A stretch of DNA of 64,000 bases, taken from NCBI GenBank assembly GCA_051453625.1, contig JBOZIK010000001.1, forward strand, positions 193,284,687 through 193,348,686, written 5' to 3'. Position numbers and translations under genes: made by a program. Every line of letters begins with the position of its first letter. Within the stretch, counting starts at the first letter, position 1. The stretch comes from Welwitschia mirabilis (lineage: Eukaryota > Gnetophyta > Gnetopsida > Welwitschiales). Positions 37,121-48,729 of the stretch are shown here, one piece after another. The notes below the pieces were generated by a model. The model had not been told where the DNA came from. It made no database searches and worked only from the letters and a program-made list of their open reading frames with translations.

Positions 37121-39120
37121 GAAAGTAGATTGTAACCAAATATGTAAATGTCATCTCTAGGTAGCAGTAGCTTTTTTAATTAGCAAACCTATTAAATTGC
37201 TACTAGAACCATGATTAAGTATGTTAAGAGCACCAAATTACTTAGTTCCCCTAGGTTTCAAAGTAAAAATATCAATAGAAGAAGCTAGAACATTATTAGT
37301 GGTCATATCTTCCCTTTAGCTAAGGACATGGAGCATTTAATATCATAACTAGATGAGAGGAAAGACAAATCTTTAAAAGATTAAGTTGAGAATCATTGTT
37401 TAAAGTCTCTAAAAAGATGACATTATGAGAAATAGTGATCTTATAATACTCTAGGAGATATACTCAAGAACCCTTCTGGTTAGTTGGATATCCCATAAGG
37501 ATGCTGATATGAGCATGTGCACCAAATTTATCATGATGTTTTTGTGAAATATGAACATAGAACTTGCAATTAAAAACATGAAAATGATTCAACTTCATCT
37601 TATATCCATACCATTTTTCAAGTCAGATACTCCTTTTTTAGTATATCAACCAATATGATTATTTAGATATACTACTATGTTTACTACTTCACCATAAAGA
37701 TAGGTCTTCCTACCACTAAAATACATCATGAAATATGCCATATTCATAATAGTGTAAATAAATTACTTGATAATGTCATTTTATTAGGGTTCCCTAGGGG
37801 AGGATTTTAAATGTTAAATCCCTTCCAAATANNNNNNNNNNNNNNNNNNNNNNNNNNNNNNNNNNNNNNNNNNNNNNNNNNNNNNNNNNNNNNNNNNNNN
37901 NNNNNNNNNNNNNNNNNNNNNNNNNNNNNNNNNNNNNNNNNNNNNNNNNNNNNNNNNNNNNNNNNNNNNNNNNNNNNNNNNNNNNNNNNNNNNNNNNNNN
38001 NNNNNNNNNNNNNNNNNNNNNNNNNNNNNNNNNNNNNNNNNNNNNNNNNNNNNNNNNNNNNNNNNNNNNNNNNNNNNNNNNNNNNNNNNNNNNNNNNNNN
38101 NNNNNNNNNNNNNNNNNNNNNNNNNNNNNNNNNNNNNNNNNNNNNNNNNNNNNNNNNNNNNNNNNNNNNNNNNNNNNNNNNNNNNNNNNNNNNNNNNNNN
38201 NNNNNNNNNNNNNNNNNNNNNNNNNNNNNNNNNNNNNNNNNNNNNNNNNNNNNNNNNNNNNNNNNNNNNNNNNNNNNNNNNNNNNNNNNNNNNNNNNNNN
38301 NNNNNNNNNNNNNNNNNNNNNNNNNNNNNNNNNNNNNNNNNNNNNNNNNNNNNNNNNNNNNNNNNNNNNNNNNNNNNNNNNNNNNNNNNNNNNNNNNNNN
38401 NNNNNNNNNNNNNNNNNNNNNNNNAACTGAGTGAAAACTTTTAATCTAAGAGCAAGCTTGTTTTTTCACTTTAGTTTTAAACTTCTTAACAACATGTAAA
38501 ATCTGGGATTTGAACTTGATGAAGTATATCTAAGGCATTCTAAAATAGTCATTAATAAAAAAGATAAAATAACGAAATTCATGAAGAGTCAAAACTGGCA
38601 TATTGGATTACCACTTACTTGATGTAAACCTTTGTCTAGTTGCTTTACCCATAATACATGCTTCACACTAAGAAAAATTTCATGGAATGGATGGAAGAAG
38701 TTGATGGCCATTCTCATATAGTGCATTCATCATATTGTGAAACTATGCATAAGATTTCTCACGTTTTGACACAACCATGAAGATGAATGAGCTTTTCATC
38801 CATGTACCCTCTCGTGTTGAGTTATTGATTACCATTATAAGTATCCACTAAGTTCTTTATCATGGAAATAGAGTGATCTTCTCATAATAGATTTGAAAGA
38901 AATAGAAGATGTGATATCAAAGAAGAAACATATAAAATATGAGAAATAGTCTATGGAAAGAGCAATGTCAAGTAAAGAGTAACCGAATCGTAGCCTGCCA
39001 TAAGAAGTAGTGCTTTATTTTCCAAATAAACATGACTTGGTGCTTTGATAAAGTCATCAAAATAATCATGCCGATAAGTCATGTGACAAGTTACACCTAT
39101 GTTAAGAATCCACATCTAGT
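37120..39120 (-). pseudogene. Copia integrase and protease relic, copy A
   Basis: Collinear with 52690-54260 of copia B, where integrase blocks are readable. The protease end reads WILNIGVTCHMTYRHDYFDDF (39061-39115), matching the copia 'W..D(S/T)GA..HM' block with the catalytic Asp changed to Asn. The integrase core is interrupted by a 593-base gap. Stops are frequent. Confidence 0.75.
37832..38424. other. Assembly gap (593 N) in copia A integrase
   Basis: Copia B has only about 45 bases (53408-53452) between the corresponding flanks, so the stated gap is probably about 550 bases too long or hides an insertion. Confidence 0.95.
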
Positions 39121-40480
39121 CATGAGCCATGTGCTTACTCATACCAATAAAGTCAAAGTCATCAAAGGCTACATTTGATTTAACATTTTTCAACATCATC
39201 AAGAAATCAGGTTCTTTATTAACTACATTTGCCTTAGTTGTAGATTTTATCTTGTCCTACGGAATCATACATAAGTTAGTGGTATAACCTTATCTTTTGC
39301 ATTATAAGAATTCATATTTGTTCTTTTTAGAAGTGGCAGTATTTTGAACTTGCTTATTATTTTACTAAGTGTAATTGGAATTCTTGTATTACTATTTTTG
39401 TAGAGCCTTATCATGATATAATTCCTTTTTCAAATGGGATTTTCTAGCAGAGTATTTAGTTTAATAATGAAGGCCACGAGAATAAGAAATGTTGCATGCA
39501 GCATCTGATGAAAAAAATCGCATGAAGTTAAACTGAGATTTAGCAAAAATGAAATCCTTATTAAGCATATGAAAATTCATATTATTTAGTTTNNNNNNNN
39601 NNNNNNNNNNNNNNNNNNNNNNNNNNNNNNNNNNNNNNNNNNNNNNNNNNNNNNNNNNNNNNNNNNNNNNNNNNNNNNNNNNNNNNNNNNNNTTAAAATT
39701 CATATTATTTAGTTTCTTACTATCATGTAGCAATATAATATAACTAGCAAATAGGATTCTTCCAAATAACAATGAATTAACTTTACATAGTAAATAGAAA
39801 ATTGTTTTTATGAATCAATCTCCACTACCTTTGTGTTGATGTCTTACATATGCACAATTAATTGTCTCATCTTTCTTTAATTATAATGCAAACTATTTAT
39901 GTCAGGTATGAGGGTAAGGAGCACTAGATCATTTTTAGAGTAGAATGTATTCCTCAAAGTGCATAAGTTGCTGTAACTTATGTTGGTCCAATCAATCAAC
40001 TTCTTATGTTGATAAGTGGTAGATTTTCACATAACCTCTATCAATTTTTCATCAATATCTTATCAAGTAGCTTCTTCAACTAGATCCTAAAGAGGTATAT
40101 GAGCATGTGTCCAAAAATCCTTCTTATAACGATAAATCTGCATGTTTGATATAAAATCCTCATGCCAAACCTCCTATGATTAATCATCTTGAAGAGTGAA
40201 TATAATATTGGCCCTAATCCTAGTGGTAAGTATAGATGTAAAAGACTTTAATAGCCACTAAAACATATCCTTTGAAGATGATGTCAACTATGCCACAATG
40301 GAGATAGCATAAGTACAGTCATAAGAAAAGGGATCTTCCTTACATTCATAATTGAAAGCAATTTATTCGTTACACAAAGAAATTTTTTCAAACCCCTAAA
40401 AAAGGAAATATAAGAAAAATAGCACCAAGAGATGGTACAGTCATAAGAAAAGGGATCTTACTATTGTCTACAATTTCAAG
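39121..40480 (-). pseudogene. Gag-side region, copia A
   Basis: Collinear with about 54260-55500 of copia B. It lies upstream of protease on the minus strand, where gag belongs. Only short frames remain (for example 39461-39772 with KLNNMNF on both sides of a gap). No zinc knuckle is readable. The gag call rests on position. Confidence 0.4.
39593..39692. other. Assembly gap (100 N) with overlapping flanks
   Basis: The 21 bases at 39572-39592 recur identically at 39695-39715, and copia B is contiguous across this point (about 54700-54740). The true gap is probably zero. Confidence 0.95.
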
Positions 40481-42340
40481 TGATTGATCCAAGTCAAAAT
40501 GCAATGAAAGCAAAGTGATAAAAAATGTCATTACGGAGAGGTATAATTATAATGAAAGGTACTCTAGCCCACAAATTTGAGTGATCTATCCAAATCACAA
40601 AGTAAGACAACCAATAAAATCCTCCTACTAGCAAGAACCTATATGCACAAGAAAGAAAAATAAAGGTACTTTGTTTAAAATTTCTTAATGTGAGCAAAGT
40701 AGATTTTTAATGCAAGGAGCCTAAATTCATTATCAGGTGATAAAAATGCTAAAGTTGGTCAATTTTAGAGTATGCTCCTAAATCTGAGTAATGATCACAT
40801 CCTCTCTAATTTTGATACCCTTGTCTCTTAAGGGAGTAAAAAGACAAAATGTAAATCACTTTAGTGGACCTTCCAACTCGTCAGCTGATTTTGGTTACTA
40901 TAGCTATATACCCCACCTAAGGGAGAGTACAATGCAATGTGGGTCACCAACTTACACCTTAGACTCCGTAAGTTTTAAACTTTATTAAACCTATATCCCT
41001 TAGTGATAAAATCCAAGTAGATTCCTAAATTGTGCCTTTGGCCTTCACCCAATATACCCTTGATTACTAAAGCACATGCAATAATCTGAATCTAGGAGTG
41101 CCCAGGACTTGTCCAATTAAAAGCAATGTGGCTCTTTATATGGCCTAAAATTCATAGTTATAGTTGTTAAGGCTACATAATAAGCTTTAGAAAGCAATGT
41201 AAAGCCCGACACAAATGTGTATCTATGTAAGGCTCCTAGTGCCCCCCACCCCACTAACCAAAACTTATTGCCACTAAAAATGTTAAGCGTTTAAGCAGTG
41301 AAAGGTAAATTTTTCTTTTTATTACTTAACTCAAGCAGGACTAATAAAATTATTAAGTGTGATAAGAAAGAAAAATACAAACGCATAATACAAAAAGTGA
41401 CTGATTATGGTATTGTTAAGCTAAGTAGATCTTGATCCCCATCCAACTTAACTTAATCTATCCAAATCACAAAAACAGTACAAGAGAAATAAAAAATAAA
41501 GGCAAAAGGATCTTTCTTTATATCCCAACTTAACTTGATGAGATAGATTTGGCTTACAAAAAATTAAAAAATGCCATCAAAAAGAGTGAAACTAAAAGCT
41601 CAAAGAATAAGGGAAAGAGCTCAAAAAAAAAAAAAATCAAATCAAGGGATCTTGCTCGACATGCAACTTGATTTAATCACCAAAAGTGAGTTTTAAATTT
41701 ATAAGCTTGAAAAATACCTTAAAAAACTCAAAAAATAGCTGAAAATGCTTCAAAAAAAAAAGGGGAATTTATAAAACTATCCATGTGCACAAAAGAGAGC
41801 TAAAAGCTAAACAATTGTTGGCTAAAGCAGATGTATGGAGAACTGAGTAATAGCTAAGCATGTACATGAGATATAGCTAAAAACCGAGCAATAGTCTAAA
41901 GTCCTACATGTATACATAATAGCATCCGAAATTTAGAAATCAAAAAAAAAAAATTATCCAAGTACTCAAACTTGTAATCTCCACATTGCCAAAGGACCTC
42001 CTTTGTCACTACACCAAGCCACCGACTAGTGAAAGTAATGTCAGTGGTTGAAATGAATGCTTTGCTGACTGTATGAGCAAATGCCTACTGCAGATCAGAA
42101 AGCAGTGATGATCACTTTTAGAAAGTCTTCCAATCTCAAAAAGAATCTGCCAAAGAAAGCAGAAGTCAAGGAGGTTTTGAGAGGATTCATTGCCTCCAAC
42201 AGGTATGATGGTTTGCAAATCTCTTCAGAACAATTACAGTGAAGAAGGAATGCATGTTTTGATTGCAAACAGTAAAATTTAATGACAGCCCATCATCAGA
42301 AATAGTCTTTTTGGTGATACTACCATTATTTCTTTAGGAG
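40480..42340 (-). other. Long leader of copia A with reiterated motif
   Basis: Collinear with 55430-56880 of copia B. The phrase 'gatctatccaaatcac' or close variants recurs at about 40490, 40580 and 41458, and 'agggatctt' at 40449 and 41643. No coding. The 5' leader in this family is about 3 kb, unusually long for LTRs of about 190 bp. Confidence 0.6.
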
Positions 42341-42970
42341 ATCCAAAAATTATGGCTAGCGAAGATATAGGGAACGGGGGCGGTGCGATCGGTAGCGGGA
42401 AAGCCCGATAAGCAGAGTGCGGAAGGAGGGGAGCGGCAAGGCACTTGCAGATCACAGTGCAGCATACTCACGGCCCTTTGCATCAGACCAAGTGGGAAGG
42501 CAAGGGCAGATAAGTAGGACAGAAGGCAATGTAAGCAGCATAGACGGAGTGCGAGATGCGGAGTACGGAGTGAGGGGACTGCGATGGAAATGATCGTATG
42601 CAGACTGAAGTAGAAAGAGAGCAGGGAAGATAAATAGTGCAACGTTGTGGAGAGATCGTAAAGCATAGCAGCAGGCAAGTGTAACGCCATTTAGGGAGCA
42701 CAACGCATCAACGATAGGAGTGGAGTACAAATGCCTGATTACCGACCTTGAAAGGAGACGAAGACGGAACGCCAGCAGGAGTGTGGTAGTGGGCAGTTGT
42801 GCAGGCGGACTACGAGCGAGAGCGGCTGCAGTTGCAATTACCATCGGGTCGTGAGGGTGCAGACAAAAGGCGAAAAGCGCAGAAGGTAGCAAGCATGGTA
42901 ACGAGGAGTGCAGTTAACATCACAATGCATCGTCGTCGGCCAAGCGGGGGTGGGAGTGAGGTAACGCAGC
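42340..42970 (-). other. GC-rich, CpG-rich block at the outer end of copia A
   Basis: More than half G/C in a window that is mostly A/T, with many CG dinucleotides (for example eight within about 65 bases from 42376). Purine-rich on the plus strand. Overlapping minus-strand frames of 146 (42452-42892) and 118 codons (42334-42690) are leucine/serine/cysteine-rich with no family match and are probably by-products of the composition. The position corresponds to 56940-58230 in copia B, which is similarly purine-rich but has far fewer CG. Confidence 0.6.
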
Positions 42971-42973
42971 AGC

Positions 42974-42990
42974 CAAAAAAAAAAAAAAAA
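42974..42990 (+). repeat. Poly-A run at the end of copia A
   Basis: About 17 A bases ending the GC-rich block; homology with copia B is lost here. Confidence 0.8.
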
Positions 42991-44062
42991 ACTATTTAAA
43001 AAATGTACATTTTCTCAAAGAAACAAGAAATTCTCTTAAAAAAAATATAGCCCTTAGAAAAAGAAAACCTCCTTAAGAAATAATATGGCCCTTAAATTAT
43101 GGTGTGCAAACAAACTTTAGCTCCAACTTCTTTTTTTTTTTCCCTTTCTTATTTCTAATTTAGAAACCTAGATAATGAAAAATATTAACTTTCACTTTAT
43201 AATTCTCGAATGCATGAACATCTACTTCCTAAAAATAACCTCTAAATCTTTAAAGATAATGAAGAGTGTAAAGTCTTAAATTATTTCCAAATGAAGAGAA
43301 AAATATTAAGAATGCCCTAGATATTCTCCTAGGATAACTTAATATCATGTTAATAAGAAATTATGGAGGATTTTATAAAAAACCACATGCAAGCTTTACT
43401 TGCATATAATGCAGAAATAAAAAGTATCTTGGAAATCTTCTTGTGAACTATAAAGTTGGCAAAATATTAAATAAATTGGCCTAAAGGGAGTTCTTGATGT
43501 AATAAATACCCAAGAGAATGTTGATATTTTTGAAGACTAATCTTTTTCAATGTTTCTTTGAATCTTCTTAACCAAACCTTTTCTGAATCATTTGAGTGCC
43601 ATTTTTTTTGTTACATATGACTTTAACTTCTAAGTATGAAGCTAGAAACTTATATGCTTTATGAATTTTATAAGGTACTAAAGCTAAACCCTTCTTGCAT
43701 GACAACCCATTCAAGGAGTTATTTAAGTTTATTATTATTTAAATTAACTGATAGAAATATTGCTAAAGAAGCTAAAAAAATTGACACATGCAAGATGTAG
43801 AACCATATAAAGCATCAAATGCCTCTAAAGTAAGCCATTAATGCTACAAACAAAAACATCCAAGTGAAAGCACACCTAGTTAAAACCACCTCTAAGATAA
43901 TCTTGATGCCTACAATGCTAAAGAAGATCCTTGAATGGGTACTTATCATGACACACTTACTAAAGGGATGATTCTAGAATTGTAAGCTTATGGCACCCAG
44001 TCTTTTCTTATCATATTAAGCACTATTTCTTCCTCATGTTTTCTTTTGTCCTCCTTTCTTTT
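42991..44062. other. No gene recognised (1.1 kb AT-rich)
   Basis: Between the poly-A run at the end of copia A and the R1 copy. No motif recognised on either strand. Confidence 0.5.
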
Positions 44063-47000
44063 TGATATTATTACCTAATAGACATAAGGAAACCTAGGAT
44101 TAAATTTTACTTATTCCTTTATTAGCATTTTTATATTATAAGAAAAATAAATCATATTAATATTATATATTTACTTATAATTAATTTTTAGATTATTTTG
44201 ATTTACAAACAATGCCAATGTCATAAGTTTGTGTTTTCCATTTCTTCCTAGTTTTCGTCATAAGAAAGATATCTTGTAAATAGTTAAGGGGATGTAAACT
44301 TGTTATAGAACATACATAGATAAATTCGAGGATAATACTTAATCAATATAATAGGAGGTTGCAACTCCCATTAAGAGCATTTCAAGTCGATATCCAACCA
44401 CCCTTTGAATGTGAATTGGTTATATTTTAGGTTCTATACTATATAAACATTGTTGGGCTCAACTCTGTAGGCTTACACTTCACTTCAATATACCCCCCAT
44501 ACAGGTGACAAGCAATATGTGAGGTGGATGCATGCTTACAAATAACCCTTACTTCTTTGAAACATCTCTGGATAGTACAACATGATCCATTTATACCAAG
44601 GGCTCAAGATATTAAGTCATGACCAATTCATACATGGGTAGGATAGGGGAGTGGTGACCAAATCCACTCCTAAAAGGGTATTATAAAAAAAATGCAATGC
44701 AACCCACCTTATTAATAAAATCAAAGTATGCGGATAATCATTATTAAGATTATCTTGATTTAGTTCTATTCGATGAATACACAACAGAAATACATGCATA
44801 TAATTCTAACTGATGTGGATATTTAATAGATTATTTACCTAATTATAATAATTCTAATCATCATTAGGTTTATTTTATAGAAATAATCATAAAAGAGAGA
44901 ATAAGCATATTTCTATATTGAAGATTATAGTAATGAAATCTAAATAAAAGAAATATTCTTTTCTTTTCTTTCTTTCAATAATAATAACAAAATTAAAAAT
45001 GTATTAAATCATATTTTAATAACGTACTTAAAGAAACTAATCCATACTAAAGTTATGTCAATCCTATAAGCATTCTTCCATACTCATATGAAACTCCAGG
45101 GATTGGTGCAATAAAGATAAATAAAGAATAGCTCAAGTATAGTTATTAAAACATAATACTTTATACAAGACTCACATGGCTATATCATAAGTCAAGAAAA
45201 TAGATGATAAATAAAGAACTATATATCTTACTTAAACTACTAAGGTGAAAACTTCTAGAAGCATACACATTCAAGTAAAATAAAGGAAAAAGGTAAAATA
45301 GGCATTTCTCCTAAAAAAATATTATTTGTAAATAATGTAACTTAAGGCTATTGTTAGAAACTTCTCTTAAATACTCAATTTCCCTTTAAAATTTTATGTA
45401 ACAATTTTTATATAATTTAAAACATTAATAATAACATTTTTGAGCTCTAAGGAGATATCATAATAAAAATTTAATAACTAATTACTTATGAAGAAAAAAT
45501 GAAATTACAGTAGTTTTAAATAAACTGGATTTATAAAAGGATCTTTAAAAGTTAAGCTATCTTGGAATTCTAAAAATATTATTTCTAAGGTTATAATGTT
45601 AAAAATAATCAAATTTTCTAAAATAGAGTCCTATTACACTACACTAAATTGATCGTAACTCTCAAATTACTTTGCATTTTAAATGATTCAAGATGTTTTG
45701 GAAAGATTGTTTAATTCCTTACAAGTTAAGCTGCCTAAGCTTTCTAATATCTTAACTATTAGTTACAGAGATATCAATTAATTGCATACTATTTTCTACA
45801 TTTATTTTCTAATATATTTTAACACATAAATTTTTTTAAAATTATTACATATTAGAAAAATTATCGTTTTTAAATTTTGACAATCATAAAATAATCTTAG
45901 ACTTATAAAAAAGTTCACTAGTTTATATCTACTAATTAATAAGATATGATATTTCTAAACGATGCCTCTATTCTGGAAATTTAATTTTTGGTTTAAATAA
46001 AAAACGTAGAGGTACAATAAATAATTATAAAATGATTTAAACTAGCAAAATAATGCAATAGAAAAACTAATTATTTATAATCTATCTTTACTAACTAGTA
46101 CTAATGCAAATCAATTTAGAAAGGAAAAATCAAATTAATTTACAAAAGCATTTACAATGAGCCTTAGGATTATCATGAAGGAGTACTAGCCTAAAAGAGA
46201 TTTTTAAGGATTAGAATTTTTCCCTAATAAGATGAGTCTAATGCATAATAAATAAAAATATAGTATTATAAAATAAACATGAGCATTCAATTTGTTTCTC
46301 TTCCTTCTCTTTTCTTTTCTTTTCTTTCTTTTTTTTTTTTGTGTTTTTTCCATAGTGAAACGCATGGTCACGTGGTCATATTCATCCATTAGTAACCTTA
46401 ATCACCAAGCATTAGAGACCTCTTACATCTTCCCACATCATGATGAGAGTCCATGGGAGGGAATATTTTTTATAACATAATTGGATAAACAAAAAACATA
46501 AATAATTCTCTAATGTAATATCACATCATTTTACTATAATCTTAAAAAGAGATCAAATGGATAATATGAGTAAAGAGCTTACTTATAAAGATTAGGAAGT
46601 TCTTGATTATTAAAGATTGATGAAGATTCAAGCTCAAGAGTCCTCAACTTCAAGCTTTTAAGCTTTAAGCTCCATGAAAAAAAAAGGAATGAGAAGAAAG
46701 AGAGAGGAAAGAAGGAAATGCAATTACATGGAAAATGGAAAGTATCTCCCTCCTTTGTAAGAGAGTAAAGGATCTCTATGTATAGATAAACAAAGACACA
46801 TTCATCAAAATCACATGATTTATCATTGATGATGAGTAATAAGTAACAGTGAAGTACAAAATAGATACTATATTTATGACTCATGCACCTAATTAGGGTA
46901 ACTAATTTTCTTGATTTAATTAGCAAGACTCATTACATGCATCATTTCTTCATGCTAGCTTCTTCTTAATCCTTCATAAGTTAATACATAAGTTTAATTC

Positions 47001-47623
47001 ATCCAAAATGTGTATCAAAAGAATAAATGCACAAATCTCAAAATTGTCATGTGGCATAATGAGATAAACTCTTTAATTCCAATAACCAAAATAACAAATA
47101 TGCTATGAATCAAGTTCTCTTACATATCTAAAAAAGATAAAAATCATGGTAGAGTAAATCTACTCATTTATTATCTAGGTTAGAGTGCATGTACTTGTTC
47201 ACATGTTCATTTATTTCATAATGCATAGAACATATCAATCACACAACATAAAGAAGAAAATGTTTGTTCATAATGTAGTACACCTATCACATATACCAAA
47301 AATTTAAATGAGTAAATAAGATATAAAATATATTATTATGTTTTCCTAAATTTTCAATTTATTAGTTTTATCATGTGATTTTAATTCCTTACATAATGTG
47401 GTTATCTAATTTTAATTATTTAGATAGATTTTCTCATAAAAACATTTATAACATAATTATTATCATTTTAATGGTAAATTATGAAATTACAAGCTAAGGT
47501 TAATTTAAAATACCATATTATTTTGACAAGGCCTTTAAAGAAGAGGAATTCATCATCTGATTAAAAGATTAATATGCTTAATATCTAAGTAATGAAGGTT
47601 TACAAAATATGGGATATGATACA
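44063..47623 (-). repeat. R1 repeat, second long copy
   Basis: About 3.56 kb, collinear with 743-4594 and ending 'ttacaaaatatgggatatgataca'. The TATA site (46774-46788) is decayed. Contains a T/C-rich run at 46299-46342 (ttcttttctttt...). Same orientation as the copy at 743-4594. Confidence 0.65.
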
Positions 47624-48150
47624 ACTAGAGATGTCTCTCTTCTCTAAGTATTTCTTTATCATTCATAGATACCTTTGATATGTTAAACATCTTTACAGAA
47701 TGTAAATTACTAATAGAAGACATCTTTAAAGTTTTAAATATGTCTTTAAGATCTAAAGATGTCTTTGATGCTATAAACAACTTCCTTGTAAGTTGTCTTG
47801 TTCACAGCAGATGTTTGTGTCTTTTTGAAGACTTTTCTTTACTATCAAAATGTTTTTGAACATGACAGATGCTATTTCAAAGATTATAAATGTCTATGAT
47901 GTGTTAAAATGTTTATCCTACAACTACTATAAAAATGCCCTTCAAACTACATGAAAACAACACTCTCTTATTGTGATTCTTTAACATAAAGGTCTACCAA
48001 TGAAGCTAGATACCTAGAGAGACTTAAAAACACATAGTAAATAATATTTTTAATCATTATTCCAATAAAAAATTTTAAATAAATACATTCTTGATCTAAA
48101 ATTGACATGTAATCAAGATTTACTAGAAACTTTCTTCTTTCTCAAAGAGA
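47624..48150 (+). repeat. SIRE-like LTR fragment
   Basis: Dense GATGTC/GACATC/GATGTTT-type sites at 47630-47910 (about ten), as in the SIRE-like LTRs. A plant-type TATA CTATAAAAAT follows at 47927-47936, then 'cccttcaaactac' and 'aacaacactctc'. It is not closely similar to the 25449 element, so it is probably another subfamily. No internal region is attached. Confidence 0.5.
47927..47936 (+). promoter_or_regulatory. TATA box in SIRE-like LTR fragment
   Basis: CTATAAAAAT in front of a C/A-rich stretch, downstream of the GATGTC-like cluster; the usual LTR promoter order. Confidence 0.5.
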
Positions 48151-48729
48151 GATTCTTCCAAAAGCCTGCAAATGAGTGAACATGTCATCTCATGTAACAT
48201 GCAGTATATGATTTATAAAATTCAACCAAGAGTTACTTGTTTTGATAGGTTTAAATAAATATACAATACTTCTTAAGGCAAATCTAAGAATTCTTTTTAA
48301 ATGTAAAACATAAGAACTTGTAAAGCCTTAATATATCTTTCTTATTCTTGCATGCAAACACAATTTTCTGTCTATTATAAATAGTTTTAAGAAAGACTTA
48401 GGAAATTTTAAATATTAATTAAAGCATGAAGAAAAACTACAACACCAAGTAAAGATCGAGTAAAAATATCTAGTAGAAATTCTCTAGCATTTCATTGTTC
48501 TCTTCAAGAGGCATTAATCCTCTTTTCATTACATCAATTAAGTTGTTTATAAAGGGGTTTAAAGTTATCCATCCTTTCTAACCTATGTGGAGTATAATTC
48601 ATTATCAAATACACTAATGTTTTTCTTAACATTAAGTTTTTTAAGCTTACAATAATAACATTAACACATAACATAAAACATAGGATGTATTTGCTTTAGA
48701 CCACATTACACCAACAAGAAGACTGGTGG

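Larger units (their letters stand above)
36259..42970 (-). mobile_element. Ty1/copia element, copy A (truncated)
   Basis: Collinear with copia B at 50519-58613 from the left LTR through the leader. The left LTR (195 bases), polypurine tract, hairpin array, integrase, protease, gag-side region and long leader are recognisable. Compared with B, about 1.34 kb covering most of RT and RNase H is missing at about 36911. The right-hand (5') LTR and primer site were not found; homology fades after a GC-rich block that ends in a poly-A run at 42974-42990. Two gaps lie inside. Confidence 0.8.

Noticed and set aside
42334-42892. Minus-strand frames of 118 and 146 codons in the GC-rich block
   Set aside because: Three overlapping frames are open at once, composition is low-complexity, and no domain is recognisable; GC richness alone reduces stops.
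46299-46342. T/C-rich run as a polypurine tract for R1
   Set aside because: It lies in the middle of the repeat, not at an edge, and is absent from the other R1 copies.
46204-46389. 61-codon Lys/Arg-rich minus frame
   Set aside because: Translation of the simple TTTTC run; low complexity.
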